From: Methylocaldum sp. 14B
Lineage (GTDB): Bacteria > Pseudomonadota > Gammaproteobacteria > Methylococcales > Methylococcaceae
DNA length: 64,000 nt
Direction of reading: 5' to 3'
Assembly: GCF_002005105.1 (NCBI RefSeq)
Contig: NZ_MSCV01000004.1
Span: 62,001 to 126,000, forward strand
Shown: positions 46,644 through 55,570 of the stretch, one piece after another
Layout: every line of letters starts with the position of its first letter
Numbering within the stretch: the first letter of the stretch is position 1
Position numbers and translations under genes: made by a program
Notes under the pieces: generated by a model
What the model was told of the DNA's origin: nothing
What the model saw: the letters and a program-made list of their open reading frames with translations, nothing else
Databases searched by the model: none

Positions 46644-48062
46644 ATGATTCGGAAAATTCTCATCGCCAACCGCGGCGAAATCGCGGTGCGCATCATTCGC
46701 GCCTGCGCCGAAATGGATATTCGCTCGGTGGCCATTTTTTCCGAGGCCGACCGTTTCGCGCTCCACGTGAAAAAAGCGGACGAAGCCTACTGCATCGGTT
46801 CGGAAGAACTGGCCGGCTATCTGAATCCCCACCGCATCGTCAACCTGGCCGTGGAAACCGGCTGCGACGCCGTGCATCCGGGCTACGGCTTTCTGTCGGA
46901 AAACCCGGAACTGGCCGCCGCCTGCGCGGCGCGCGGCATTGTTTTCATCGGTCCGGACGCCGACACCATCCGGCGCATGGGCGACAAAACCGTGGCCCGC
47001 GAGACCATGATCCGCGCCGGCGTGCCGGTAACGTCGGGCAGCGAGGGCAACGTCGACAGTCTCGATCGGGCGCTGAAGGAAGCCGAACGCATCGGTTATC
47101 CGGTCATGCTCAAGGCGACTTCGGGCGGCGGCGGGCGCGGCATCCGGCGCTGCGATACGCCCCAAGAGCTCCGCCAGAATTACGAAAGGGTCATTTCCGA
47201 GGCCACCAAGGCGTTCGGCAACGCCGAAGTGTTTCTGGAAAAGTGCATCGAGCGGCCCCGCCATATCGAGGTGCAGGTGCTGGGCGATCACCACGGCAAC
47301 GTGGTCCATCTGTACGAGCGCGACTGCTCGATTCAGCGCCGCAATCAGAAGCTCATCGAAATCGCGCCCTCGCCCCAGCTCACGCCGGAACAGCGGGAGT
47401 ACGTGGGCCAGCTCGGGGTGCGCGCCGCCCGCGCCGCGAATTACCGGAACGCCGGGACGGTGGAATTTTTGCTCACAGAGCAGGGCGAATTTTATTTCAT
47501 GGAGATGAACACGCGAGTGCAGGTGGAGCACACCATTACCGAGGAAATCACCGGTTTCGATATCGTGCAGAAGCAAATCCGCATCGCCAGCGGCGAACCT
47601 TTGCCTTTCCGCCAGGAAGACGTGAAGGTCGCCGGCTATGCCATGCAATTCCGAGTCAACGCCGAAGACCCGAAAAACGATTTTCTGCCGAGCTACGGCC
47701 GCATCACGCGTTATTACGCGCCCGGCGGTCCCGGCGTCCGCATCGACACCGCCATTTATACCGGTTACGAAATCCCACCCTATTACGATTCGCTGTGCGC
47801 CAAGGTCATCGTGCGCGGCCGCACCTGGACTGAAGTGCTGGCCCGCGGCCGTCGGGTGCTCGGCGATATGGCCATCAGCGGGGTGAGGACTACGATGCCG
47901 TTCTACCGGGAAATCCTCGATCATCCCGATTTCATCGCCGGGCGCTTCGACACCGGATTTCTGCAGGATCATCCCGAACTCCTGAATTATTCACTGAAAC
48001 GCAGCCACGACGACGCGGCTTTGGCCGTCGCGGCCGCCATCGCCGCCCACGTGGGGCTTTGA
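46644..48062 (+). CDS. pycA: Pyruvate carboxylase subunit A (biotin carboxylase)
   Basis: A 472-residue ATP-grasp biotin carboxylase. It uses ATP and bicarbonate to carboxylate the biotin of the partner subunit. Landmarks: KILIANRGEIAVRIIRAC at the start, GYGFLSENPELA, the glycine-rich ATP loop KATSGGGGRGI, EVQVLGDHHGN and FYFMEMNTRVQVEHTITEE. The same fold serves acetyl-CoA carboxylase (AccC), but the gene lies 7 bp before a carboxyltransferase-biotin subunit gene of the pyruvate carboxylase/oxaloacetate decarboxylase type, which identifies the two-subunit pyruvate carboxylase found in many gammaproteobacteria. The enzyme refills oxaloacetate for biosynthesis. Confidence 0.88.
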   Translation: MIRKILIANRGEIAVRIIRACAEMDIRSVAIFSEADRFALHVKKADEAYCIGSEELAGYLNPHRIVNLAVETGCDAVHPGYGFLSENPELAAACAARGIVFIGPDADTIRRMGDKTVARETMIRAGVPVTSGSEGNVDSLDRALKEAERIGYPVMLKATSGGGGRGIRRCDTPQELRQNYERVISEATKAFGNAEVFLEKCIERPRHIEVQVLGDHHGNVVHLYERDCSIQRRNQKLIEIAPSPQLTPEQREYVGQLGVRAARAANYRNAGTVEFLLTEQGEFYFMEMNTRVQVEHTITEEITGFDIVQKQIRIASGEPLPFRQEDVKVAGYAMQFRVNAEDPKNDFLPSYGRITRYYAPGGPGVRIDTAIYTGYEIPPYYDSLCAKVIVRGRTWTEVLARGRRVLGDMAISGVRTTMPFYREILDHPDFIAGRFDTGFLQDHPELLNYSLKRSHDDAALAVAAAIAAHVGL

Positions 48063-48069
48063 AACCATC

Positions 48070-49872
48070 ATGAGCAAGGTCTACATCACCGACACCGTAT
48101 TGCGCGACGCCCATCAGTCCTTGATCGCGACGCGCCTTCGCACCGAGGACATGCTGCCCATCTGCGACAAGCTGGACCGGGTCGGCTATTGGTCGCTGGA
48201 AGTCTGGGGCGGCGCCACCTTCGACGCCTGCATGCGGTTTTTGAAGGAAGATCCGTGGGAACGGCTGAAGAAGCTCCGCCGCGCCTTGCCCCATACCCGC
48301 TTGCAGATGCTGCTGCGCGGTCAGAATCTTTTGGGCTACCGGCATTATTCCGACGACGTGGTGCGGGAGTTCGTCCGGCTTGCGGCGAAGGAAGGCATCG
48401 ACGTATTCCGCATCTTCGACGCGCTCAACGACCTCCGCAATCTGGAGACCGCCATCCGGGCGGTGAAGGAGGCGGGCAAGCACGCCCAGGCCGCCATCTG
48501 TTATACCCTGAGCCCGGTCCACACCGTCGACCTTTATGTGGAGCAGGCCCAGGCCCTGGTCCGGATGGGCGCCGACAGCATCGCCATCAAGGACATGGCG
48601 GGACTCCTGACGCCCATGGCCACGGCGGAGCTGGTTTCGGCGCTCTCGGCCAGCCTGAGCGTGCCGCTGCATCTCCATTCCCACGCCACCTCAGGGCTGG
48701 CCGAAATGTGCGAACTCAAGGCGGTTGAGCACGGCTGCACCCACATCGACACGGCCATTTCGTCCTTCGCCGGCGGCACCAGCCATCCTCCGACAGAGAG
48801 TATGGTGGTCGCCTTGCGCGGCACCCGCCACGACACCGGCCTGGATCTGGAACTGTTGCAGGACATCGCCGCCTATTTCGCCGAGATCCGAAAAAAATAC
48901 CGCCGGTTCGAGAGCGAATTCACCGGCGTCGATACCCGCGTTCAGATCAACCAGGTGCCGGGCGGGATGATGTCGAACCTCGCCAAGCAGTTGGAGGAGC
49001 AGGGCGCGCTCGACCGCATCCTCGACGTTTTCGACGAAATCCCGCGGGTGCGCCGCGACCTCGGCTATCCGCCCCTGGTGACACCGACCTCGCAAATCGT
49101 CGGCACTCAGGCGGTGCTGAACGTGGTCACCGGCGAGCGCTACAAGTCCATTACCAACGAGGTCAAACGTTATCTCCAGGGCGGTTACGGCCGCCCGCCG
49201 GCACCGGTCGATCCGGACCTCCAGCGCCGCGCCATCGGCCGCGAGCAACCGGTCGAATGCCGCCCCGCGGACCTTCTGCCGCCGGAACTGGACAACTTGC
49301 GCGCGGAGATCGGCGATCTGGCGGAGAGCGAAACCGATCTGATGATCTATGCGATGTTTCCGGAGGTCGCCCGGAAATTCCTTCAGGAGCGGCGCGAAGG
49401 CCGGCTCCAGCCGGAGCCTTTGGCTCCGCCGGAGGCGCCGTCCCAGCCGGCGGAGCGCGGCGACGTGCCCACCGAGTTCAAGGTGTTCGTTCACGGCGAG
49501 GCATACGATGTCCACATCACCGGCGCCAATTTCAACGATCCGCACCACCGGAGGTTCTACATCACCTTGGACGGCGTGCCTCAGGAAGTGGATCTCGAGG
49601 TGCTGAGCGGCTACCGGCGGAGCGTCACGCCAAGCGGGCGTCCCGTGCCGGGCAAACCGGGCGATGTGGTGACCGCGATGCCGGGCAATATCGTCGATAT
49701 CCTGGTGCAGCCGGGGGACAAGGTGAGCGCGGGGCAGGGCGTTCTGGTCACCGAGGCGATGAAGATGGAAGCGGAAATCCAGGCCCCCGTCGGCGGCACG
49801 GTCGCCGCGATTCACGTCAAGAAAGGCGACCGGGTGAATCCCAACGAGGTCTTGATGGAGATCGAGCCTTAG
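48070..49872 (+). CDS. pycB: Pyruvate carboxylase subunit B (carboxyltransferase plus biotin carrier)
   Basis: A 600-residue protein with an N-terminal HMGL-like TIM barrel (ITDTVLRDAHQSLIATRLRT, metal-binding HLHSHATSG), the conserved carboxylase domain (to about 460), a proline-alanine linker (PPEAPSQPAE) and a biotinyl domain with Lys565 in EAMKMEAEIQAP. It transfers the carboxyl group from biotin to pyruvate, making oxaloacetate. The same architecture is seen in the alpha subunit of sodium-pumping oxaloacetate decarboxylase, but no beta or gamma membrane subunits are encoded and the biotin carboxylase gene lies immediately upstream, so the anabolic direction is favoured. Confidence 0.88.
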   Translation: MSKVYITDTVLRDAHQSLIATRLRTEDMLPICDKLDRVGYWSLEVWGGATFDACMRFLKEDPWERLKKLRRALPHTRLQMLLRGQNLLGYRHYSDDVVREFVRLAAKEGIDVFRIFDALNDLRNLETAIRAVKEAGKHAQAAICYTLSPVHTVDLYVEQAQALVRMGADSIAIKDMAGLLTPMATAELVSALSASLSVPLHLHSHATSGLAEMCELKAVEHGCTHIDTAISSFAGGTSHPPTESMVVALRGTRHDTGLDLELLQDIAAYFAEIRKKYRRFESEFTGVDTRVQINQVPGGMMSNLAKQLEEQGALDRILDVFDEIPRVRRDLGYPPLVTPTSQIVGTQAVLNVVTGERYKSITNEVKRYLQGGYGRPPAPVDPDLQRRAIGREQPVECRPADLLPPELDNLRAEIGDLAESETDLMIYAMFPEVARKFLQERREGRLQPEPLAPPEAPSQPAERGDVPTEFKVFVHGEAYDVHITGANFNDPHHRRFYITLDGVPQEVDLEVLSGYRRSVTPSGRPVPGKPGDVVTAMPGNIVDILVQPGDKVSAGQGVLVTEAMKMEAEIQAPVGGTVAAIHVKKGDRVNPNEVLMEIEP

Positions 49873-49895
49873 CCTTACGGATTCGTCGACAACTT

Positions 49896-50005
49896 GTAGG
49901 TCGGCAATCCTTTGCCGACACAGGGGGCCGAACCCGGCCGAAGTTTGGAGATCGGCGACCCTTTCCCGGCAAATCCGGCACGTCGGCAAAGGATCGCCGA
50001 CCTAC
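49896..50005. repeat. Repeat family A copy downstream of pycB
   Basis: GTAGGTCGGCAATCCTTTGC at the left is mirrored by GGCAAAGGATCGCCGACC ending at 50005, with a third, degenerate arm (GATCGGCGACCCTTTCCC) between them. It begins 24 bp past the stop and could form the transcript 3' end. Confidence 0.8.
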
Positions 50006-50114
50006 GACTCTGAACCTGGGCGAAGGACGGCGACCGTTCTCGCCTGATGACAGGTCCGTACGTTTGCTTTCTTCCGGTATCATCTTCCCTTGAACTCAAA
50101 TTCCCGACTTCGAC

Positions 50115-50756
50115 ATGAAAGCAACTGTCATCCCCGTCACGGCATTTCAGCAAAACTGCTCGCTCCTCTGGTGCGAGGAAACCATGGAAGGCGCCGTGGT
50201 CGATCCGGGCGGCGATCTCGATCGAATCCTCAAGACGGTCGAAGATGCCGGCGTGACGCTGGTCAAGATTTTGCTCACTCACGCCCATGTGGACCATGTG
50301 GGCGGCACGGCGGCTTTGGCCGGGCAGCTCGGAATTCCGATCGAAGGCCCGCAGAAGGAAGACCGGTTCTGGATCGATCTTTTGCCGAAGCAATGCGAGA
50401 TGTTCGGTTTTCCGCCGGCAGCCACCTTCACCCCCGACCGCTGGCTGGAGGACGGCGATACGGTGGAGTTCGGGCATCAAACCCTCGAAGTGATACATTG
50501 CCCCGGTCATACGCCCGGCCACGTGGTCTTTTTCCACTCCGGCGAACGTCTCGCCATTGTCGGGGATGTGCTGTTCAAAGGCTCCATCGGGCGGACAGAC
50601 TTTCCCGGGGGCGATTACGGCACGCTGGTGCGGTCCATCCGCGAGCGGCTTTTTCCCTTGGGCGACGATATCGTTTTCATTCCGGGCCACGGTCCCGCGT
50701 CCACCTTCGGCGACGAGCGCGGCACCAATCCGTTCGTGGGCGATGCCGCCCGGTAA
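50115..50756 (+). CDS. Metallo-beta-lactamase-fold hydrolase, glyoxalase II-like
   Basis: A 213-residue MBL-fold hydrolase of the YcbL type. The metal-binding THAHVDHVGG motif is at about 56-65, followed by the third-ligand histidine in CPGHTPGHVVF and the aspartate in AIVGDVLFKGSIGRTDFPGG, and a final PGHGPAST. These are the marks of small glyoxalase II-like thioester hydrolases; the dedicated glutathione-binding domain of true GloB is absent. The last 14 bp overlap the fetA gene, so translation is coupled, though a functional link to iron export is not evident. Substrate unknown. Confidence 0.87.
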   Translation: MKATVIPVTAFQQNCSLLWCEETMEGAVVDPGGDLDRILKTVEDAGVTLVKILLTHAHVDHVGGTAALAGQLGIPIEGPQKEDRFWIDLLPKQCEMFGFPPAATFTPDRWLEDGDTVEFGHQTLEVIHCPGHTPGHVVFFHSGERLAIVGDVLFKGSIGRTDFPGGDYGTLVRSIRERLFPLGDDIVFIPGHGPASTFGDERGTNPFVGDAAR

Positions 50757-51453
50757 CCGGGTACATGAACCGGTCGATGGCCGGACGGCGAACGCAACGC
50801 TGATCCGCTTCGACCGGGTCTCGGTATCGGTACGCGGCAAGCCGATCCTGACCGATCTCAGCTTCACGCTGGGCGCGGGTGAAAAGGCCGTGCTCCGCGG
50901 CAGATCGGGCTCGGGCAAGAGCACGGTGCTCAAGACCTTGTTGGGACTTTATCCGCTGGCCGGGGGAAGAATTCTGTTCGACGATGAGCCGCTCGATCCG
51001 TCGGCCGTGCGAATCATCCGGCGCCGCGCAGCCTATATCGGGCAAGAGCCGATCCTCGGCGCCGAAACGGTACGCGAAGCCTTGATGTTGCCGTTTCAAT
51101 TCGAGACGCATCGGGAAAATAAACCGTCCGAGCGTCGGTTGATCGATGCGCTGGCGCGTCTTCACCTGTCCCCGGATATTCTGGAGCAGGAATGCCGCCG
51201 CGTTTCAGGCGGCGAAAAGCAGCGCATCGCCATCGCGCGTGCCTTGTTGCTGGGGAAAAATCTCTATCTCCTGGACGAGGTGACCAGCGCCCTGGATGCC
51301 GAAAGCAAGCGGACGGTGCTGGACGTATTCGGCGATCCCGGTTTCACCGTGCTCTCCGTGGCCCATGATCCCGACTGGGACACGCGCTGCGATGTGGTTT
51401 TGGAACTGGACGGCGGGCGCCTGATCCGTACGCGTCGCGATGGAAACGCTTGA
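50743..51453 (+). CDS. fetA: Iron export ABC transporter ATP-binding protein FetA
   Basis: A 236-residue ABC ATPase. Walker A is GRSGSGKST, the signature is RRVSGGEKQRIAIARAL, and Walker B is NLYLLDEVTSALD. The start MPPGNRVHEP overlaps the upstream hydrolase gene by 14 bp. Its gene in turn overlaps the FetB-type permease gene by 14 bp, and FetB homology of that partner fixes the assignment: FetAB exports iron and helps under peroxide stress in Escherichia coli. The ATPase itself is short, as in the YbbL family. Confidence 0.85.
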   Translation: MPPGNRVHEPVDGRTANATLIRFDRVSVSVRGKPILTDLSFTLGAGEKAVLRGRSGSGKSTVLKTLLGLYPLAGGRILFDDEPLDPSAVRIIRRRAAYIGQEPILGAETVREALMLPFQFETHRENKPSERRLIDALARLHLSPDILEQECRRVSGGEKQRIAIARALLLGKNLYLLDEVTSALDAESKRTVLDVFGDPGFTVLSVAHDPDWDTRCDVVLELDGGRLIRTRRDGNA

Positions 51454-52231
51454 TATCGCCCTGCCGCAAATGACGGTGCTTTACGGCGTCGTGCTGTTGC
51501 CGTGGCTGCTGCTCGGACTGATCGGACTGGGCTTGAGCGGGGCGATCGCGACCGGCATCCTCCGCATGAGCCTTCAATTGGCCTTGGTGGGCGTTTATCT
51601 GAAGACATTGTTCACGCTCAATAATCCCTGGCTGAACGGCCTTTGGGTTCTGGTGATGCTGGTAGTAGCCGATTGGTCGATTCTGAAGCGCGCCGGCTTG
51701 AAGCGGCGTTACTTCTTCGCCGCCACTTTCGCGGCGGTGACCGCCAGCGTCCTGTTTTCCACGGCGTATTTGTTGTTTTTGGTGATACGGCCGCCGCTCT
51801 ATTACGACGCGCGCTATCTGGTTCCCCTCGCAGGCATGATTCTCGGCAATTGCCTGCAGGGAAATGTCATCGGACTGGAGCGCTTCTATACCGCACTCAA
51901 GAAAAACGAAAACGAGTACCAGACTTATCTGCTGCTCGGCGCCACCCGCTGGGAGGCGGTACGGCCCTATTTTCGCGAAGCCGTCAAAGCGGCGATCAAC
52001 CCGACCCTGGCCAGCATGGCGACTTTGGGGCTGGTATCGCTGCCCGGCATGATGACCGGCCAGATCCTGGGCGGCAGCGAACCGTGGCTGGCGGTGAAAT
52101 ATCAGATTGCCATCATGCTGTGCATCTTTGCCAGCACCACCCTTGCCAGCATTCTCAACTTGGCACTTAGTCTGAATATCGCGTTCGATGAATTCGACGT
52201 GTTGAAGTCGGATATCGCCGAGGATGGCTAA
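51440..52231 (+). CDS. fetB: Iron export ABC transporter permease FetB
   Basis: A 263-residue membrane protein with about seven helices of the UPF0014/FetB family. Characteristic stretches are GAIATGILRMSLQLALVGVY, YLVPLAGMILGN, TYLLLGATRWEAVRPYFREA and the highly conserved GLVSLPGMMTGQILGG. It forms the membrane part of the exporter with FetA. The ATG lies inside the end of fetA. No regulator is adjacent. Confidence 0.92.
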   Translation: METLDIALPQMTVLYGVVLLPWLLLGLIGLGLSGAIATGILRMSLQLALVGVYLKTLFTLNNPWLNGLWVLVMLVVADWSILKRAGLKRRYFFAATFAAVTASVLFSTAYLLFLVIRPPLYYDARYLVPLAGMILGNCLQGNVIGLERFYTALKKNENEYQTYLLLGATRWEAVRPYFREAVKAAINPTLASMATLGLVSLPGMMTGQILGGSEPWLAVKYQIAIMLCIFASTTLASILNLALSLNIAFDEFDVLKSDIAEDG

Positions 52232-52308
52232 CAAGCGGCTCGATTTTTGGGGAGGCTTGATTCGCTCAGCCGAATTGCGGTAAAAGCAATCGAATAAGAG
52301 GATTATGC

Positions 52309-54924
52309 ATGCTCGGAACCCTTGGAATGGACACCGTTTCGGGTAGAATTTATGGTTTCGAGTATGGTTCGCCAGCTCATAAACACGACAGGATGACCAG
52401 CATGGAGAAGGATGACCAAATTGCCGCAGGAAGATCGGCCGCTGCGGGCAAGGGCTTCAGCGACCACCTCCGGGTGTTTCGTAAGAACAATCCTACCCCG
52501 CCCTCCCGCGATTCATTCAGCACTTCGCGGCGCTTATCCAACAATAGCGCTGCTGCCATAGTCCCGAAGTCTAGTTTTCGCCAGCAAAGCACGGACAGCG
52601 TTTCGGTGCCCACAGTTGTCCGGAGGGGCGGACGGCACAAGCGGCATGCCCGTCTGCTCATCGTCGAGGGCAGCGCCGAGATGCGCAGTTATTTCCAGCG
52701 ATTTTTGGGCGATCGCTACGAGGTCCTGGTCGTAACCAACGGCACGGCAGCGCTTGATGCCGTTCTGAGTGATCCTCCCGACCTGGTGTTGGCCGACCTC
52801 AGGACCCTGCAGCGTGACGGTCCCGTGCTTTTGCACGCATTGAAGGGCAACGCCAAGATTCACCACATCCCGGTGATTCTGACCGCGGCGCGCTCGGAGG
52901 AAAAAACCTGTAGCGAAGAATTGAACGCCGGCGTGGACGATTATCTGATCAAGCCCCTCTCCGCGCGCCAGCTACTGGCCTGTGTAGCGACCCATATCGA
53001 GCTCAGAAACGTGCGCCGGGAGGCCGCCCAGGCGCTATCGGAAAGCGAGGCGAAATACAAGACGCTGCTCGATTCTCTCGATGACGGCGTATTCGTGGCT
53101 CACGACGGCCGTTTCGTCTTCGCGAATCCCGCGTTGTCGGCCTTGCTGGGTTATACGGGCGAGGACTGTATCGGCTTGTCGTTTCGATCGGTGATCGCGT
53201 CCGAAGATTTCGAATCGTGGAGCGAACTATTCATACAGAGCGGCTCCGAGGGACTTGAGTCTCCCTGGCGTCGCGAGGCGGCGTTCCTGCACCGGGACGG
53301 ACGACGCATCTGCGTCGAACTTTGCGCGCGCCGCATACATTTCAATCGGCGTCCGGCAATACTGGGTATCGTGCGCGATATAACCGAACGCATGCAGGCC
53401 GAAGAAGCTCTTCGCGAGAGCGAAGAGCGTTTCCGCCGGGTGGTCGAACAGGCGCCGATCCCGATTTTCGTCCACGCCATGGACGGCCAGATCCTCGAAA
53501 TCAGTTGTGCGGTCACCGAATTGACGGGGTGGACCCATGAGGACATTCCCGATGCGCGAGCCTGGTTTCTGAAGGGGCGACGGATTCCCGAGGAAGCGGT
53601 GGACAGCATTCTGGCGGAAACACAGCGGCGGTTTACCGAAGGCTCGATTGCGGAGCCCGAGGAGATTACGGTGTGGACCAAGAAAGGCGAGCCGCGGCGC
53701 TGGCTGTTTTATGGGTCGGCTCCCATGCGTTTGCCCGATCGAAGGCCATTCCTTGCCTCCATGGCAATCGACGTGACCGATCACCGAAAGGCGGAACAGG
53801 CCTTGCGCGAGGCCGACCGCTTGAAGGACGAGTTCGTCGCCATGCTGGCCCATGAACTACGGAATCCGCTGGCGCCGATCCGGAATGCCGTGCAGGTGTT
53901 GCGCCAATTGGGGCTGACCGACCCCGAGCTGAAATGGACGCGTGAAGTGATCGGCCGGCAGGTGGTCCAGATGAGCCGTTTGCTCGACGATCTGCTGGAT
54001 ATTTCCCGCATTACCCGCGGTACCATCGTGTTGAAAAAGACGGCGGTCGAAATCTCGACCGTAATCGATCGGGCGGTCGAAACCAGCCTGCCGTTGATCA
54101 AGTCCCGCCGGCACAAGCTGACTGTTGACTTGCCGCAGGAGCCGGTGCAAGTCGAGGGCGATCTGACGCGGCTTGTGCAGGTGATCGCCAATCTTCTGAA
54201 TAACGCGGCCAAGTACACGGATGCCGGCGGGTGTATCGATCTGATCATCGAAAGCTCTGCGGACGAAGTGTTGATACGGGTGCGCGACAATGGCATGGGA
54301 ATTCCCGTCGAACTTTTGCCGAATATATTCGAGTTGTTTACCCAGGGTAGCCGTTCGCTCGATCGTTCCCAGGGCGGGCTTGGGCTCGGGCTGGCACTGG
54401 TGCGGCGGCTGATAGAAATGCACGGGGGGAGAGTGTTAGCACAAAGCGCGGGGTCCGGCAGCGGTGCCGAGTTCATTGTGCATTTGCCGCGGATGGCGGC
54501 TGCGCCGACTCATGAAGGTTCGGGGTCGGCAGGCGGCGAATCCGCATCGAGTTTGGCTGGCGTTCGGGTTCTGGTGGTCGACGATAACGTCGATTCCGCG
54601 GAAAGCATGGCATTGCTGCTTAGCCTGGACGGACACGACGTGCGTACCGCCTTCGATGGCCCTGGCGCTCTCGCGGTCGCCGCGGAGTTCCAGCCGGAGG
54701 CAGTGCTGCTCGATATCGGATTGCCGGGAATGGACGGTTATGAAGTCGCGAAGCAAATGCGAGGGTTACCGGGATTGCAAAAGGCGCTGATGATCGCCGT
54801 TACGGGCTACGGCCAGGCAGACGATCGCGCCCGTTCGAAGGCCGCGGGTTTCGATCATCACTTGGTGAAACCGGTCGACCCTGAAATTTTGAGCGCGTTG
54901 CTGGCGACGCTGAGGCCCGACTGA
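52309..54924 (+). CDS. Soluble hybrid kinase: REC-PAS-PAS-HisKA-HATPase-REC
   Basis: An 871-residue protein without membrane helices. After a disordered first 110 residues comes a receiver (about 115-235) with Asp163 in LVLADLRTLQRDG; its acidic pocket reads LLIVEGSAEM where canonical receivers have two acidic residues, so phosphorylation may be impaired. Two PAS domains follow (250-370, 375-495), then HisKA with His515 in AHELRNPLAPIRN, HATPase_c (NLLNNAAKYT, DNGMGI, GLGLGLAL) and a canonical C-terminal receiver with Asp802 (LLDIGLPGMDG). The start follows AAGAGGA. No output regulator adjoins. The kinase core resembles those at 1556 and 29520. A promoter-like pair and a candidate RNA lie downstream. 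Confidence 0.88.
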   Translation: MLGTLGMDTVSGRIYGFEYGSPAHKHDRMTSMEKDDQIAAGRSAAAGKGFSDHLRVFRKNNPTPPSRDSFSTSRRLSNNSAAAIVPKSSFRQQSTDSVSVPTVVRRGGRHKRHARLLIVEGSAEMRSYFQRFLGDRYEVLVVTNGTAALDAVLSDPPDLVLADLRTLQRDGPVLLHALKGNAKIHHIPVILTAARSEEKTCSEELNAGVDDYLIKPLSARQLLACVATHIELRNVRREAAQALSESEAKYKTLLDSLDDGVFVAHDGRFVFANPALSALLGYTGEDCIGLSFRSVIASEDFESWSELFIQSGSEGLESPWRREAAFLHRDGRRICVELCARRIHFNRRPAILGIVRDITERMQAEEALRESEERFRRVVEQAPIPIFVHAMDGQILEISCAVTELTGWTHEDIPDARAWFLKGRRIPEEAVDSILAETQRRFTEGSIAEPEEITVWTKKGEPRRWLFYGSAPMRLPDRRPFLASMAIDVTDHRKAEQALREADRLKDEFVAMLAHELRNPLAPIRNAVQVLRQLGLTDPELKWTREVIGRQVVQMSRLLDDLLDISRITRGTIVLKKTAVEISTVIDRAVETSLPLIKSRRHKLTVDLPQEPVQVEGDLTRLVQVIANLLNNAAKYTDAGGCIDLIIESSADEVLIRVRDNGMGIPVELLPNIFELFTQGSRSLDRSQGGLGLGLALVRRLIEMHGGRVLAQSAGSGSGAEFIVHLPRMAAAPTHEGSGSAGGESASSLAGVRVLVVDDNVDSAESMALLLSLDGHDVRTAFDGPGALAVAAEFQPEAVLLDIGLPGMDGYEVAKQMRGLPGLQKALMIAVTGYGQADDRARSKAAGFDHHLVKPVDPEILSALLATLRPD

Positions 54925-55024
54925 GGCTCGGCGGACGGCTGCTTGTTTTTCGATAATGTGACGGTCTCGTGACAAGATACTTACGAGTTTGCGCGTATTT
55001 TCGGAGAGGGGGTATAGGCGTTTA

Positions 55025-55267
55025 AATGTAATTTCTTGGATTCGCTTATTTGGCTGCTTACCGGTCCGTTCATGAACGTTAGTGGGACAGTTCCGAAAAG
55101 GGGTAATTCCGGAAATGCATGCCAACAAGCGGAGCTCGGCGATCATGATTTTCGTTGGCAATCGATTCGGTCCAGCCGGTCGTTTCGATTGCGAAACCCA
55201 CCTCTGGTGGGGCGTTATCCTGAGAAAGCGGGTTCTCTTCGCTATGGGCAAGAGGGCCCGTTTTTTT
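55025..55267 (+). ncRNA. Candidate structured small RNA
   Basis: A gene-free stretch with a possible sigma70 promoter (TTGCGC at 54989, 18-base spacer, TATAGG at 55013) and a strong intrinsic terminator at 55229-55267. Between them are perfect stems: TGCCAAC/GTTGGCA (55120-55126 with 55154-55160), GCAATCGA/TCGATTGC (55158-55165 with 55185-55192) and CCCACC/GGTGGG (55197-55211). The first two share three bases and so exclude one another, as in a switching RNA. No open frame in it looks coding. It may be a free small RNA or an attenuated leader; I recognise no known class. Start position is estimated from the promoter guess. Confidence 0.4.
55229..55267 (+). terminator. Strong intrinsic terminator
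   Basis: CGGGTTCTCTT at 55229-55239 pairs with AAGAGGGCCCG at 55250-55260 over 11 positions (two G-U pairs) around a ten-base loop, followed by seven T residues at 55261-55267. It ends a plus-strand transcript more than 300 bp after the nearest upstream gene. Confidence 0.8.
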
Positions 55268-55570
55268 GTGGATCACAGTCGGTTCCTGCCGATTTGTGTC
55301 AACAACCTAGCTGCTCTGTGACGCATAGCCGCGGGCGCGACTCTCCTCGCTCTCGGCCGAGAAAGGATTGAGCGATGATGTCGATAGCCTTCGGAGCTTG
55401 AGTGGCAAGCCACGGTGCCGTCATGGTGGGTAGTCACCCTCCTACCGGACACGAGGCGTCCAGAGTTGCCAAGGGAAAGTGGCTGTTATCCGGTTTGGCG
55501 GCGTAACGGAAACGTTGCGGTCCGCTTTACAAATCGGGTGGCGTTTAGGGAAAAAAGTGTTGGAGGCACT
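55268..55570. other. Leader region of the PEP-CTERM protein gene
   Basis: About 300 bp with no gene. Small hairpins such as GTGGCAAGCCAC near 55406 and GGTAG/CTACC near 55430 are visible, but no known riboswitch motif. TTGGAGG at 55560 is the ribosome site of the following gene. Confidence 0.35.

Noticed and set aside
46335-47972. Minus-strand open frame of 545 codons across pycA
   Set aside because: Antisense to biotin carboxylase; product lacks any family feature.
48070-49872. Alpha subunit of sodium-pumping oxaloacetate decarboxylase
   Set aside because: Domain order is the same, but the beta and gamma membrane subunits are absent and a biotin carboxylase gene is 7 bp upstream, which favours pyruvate carboxylase.
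55268-55570. Cyclic di-GMP or cobalamin riboswitch before the PEP-CTERM gene
   Set aside because: Short hairpins are present but the conserved cores of these riboswitches were not found.
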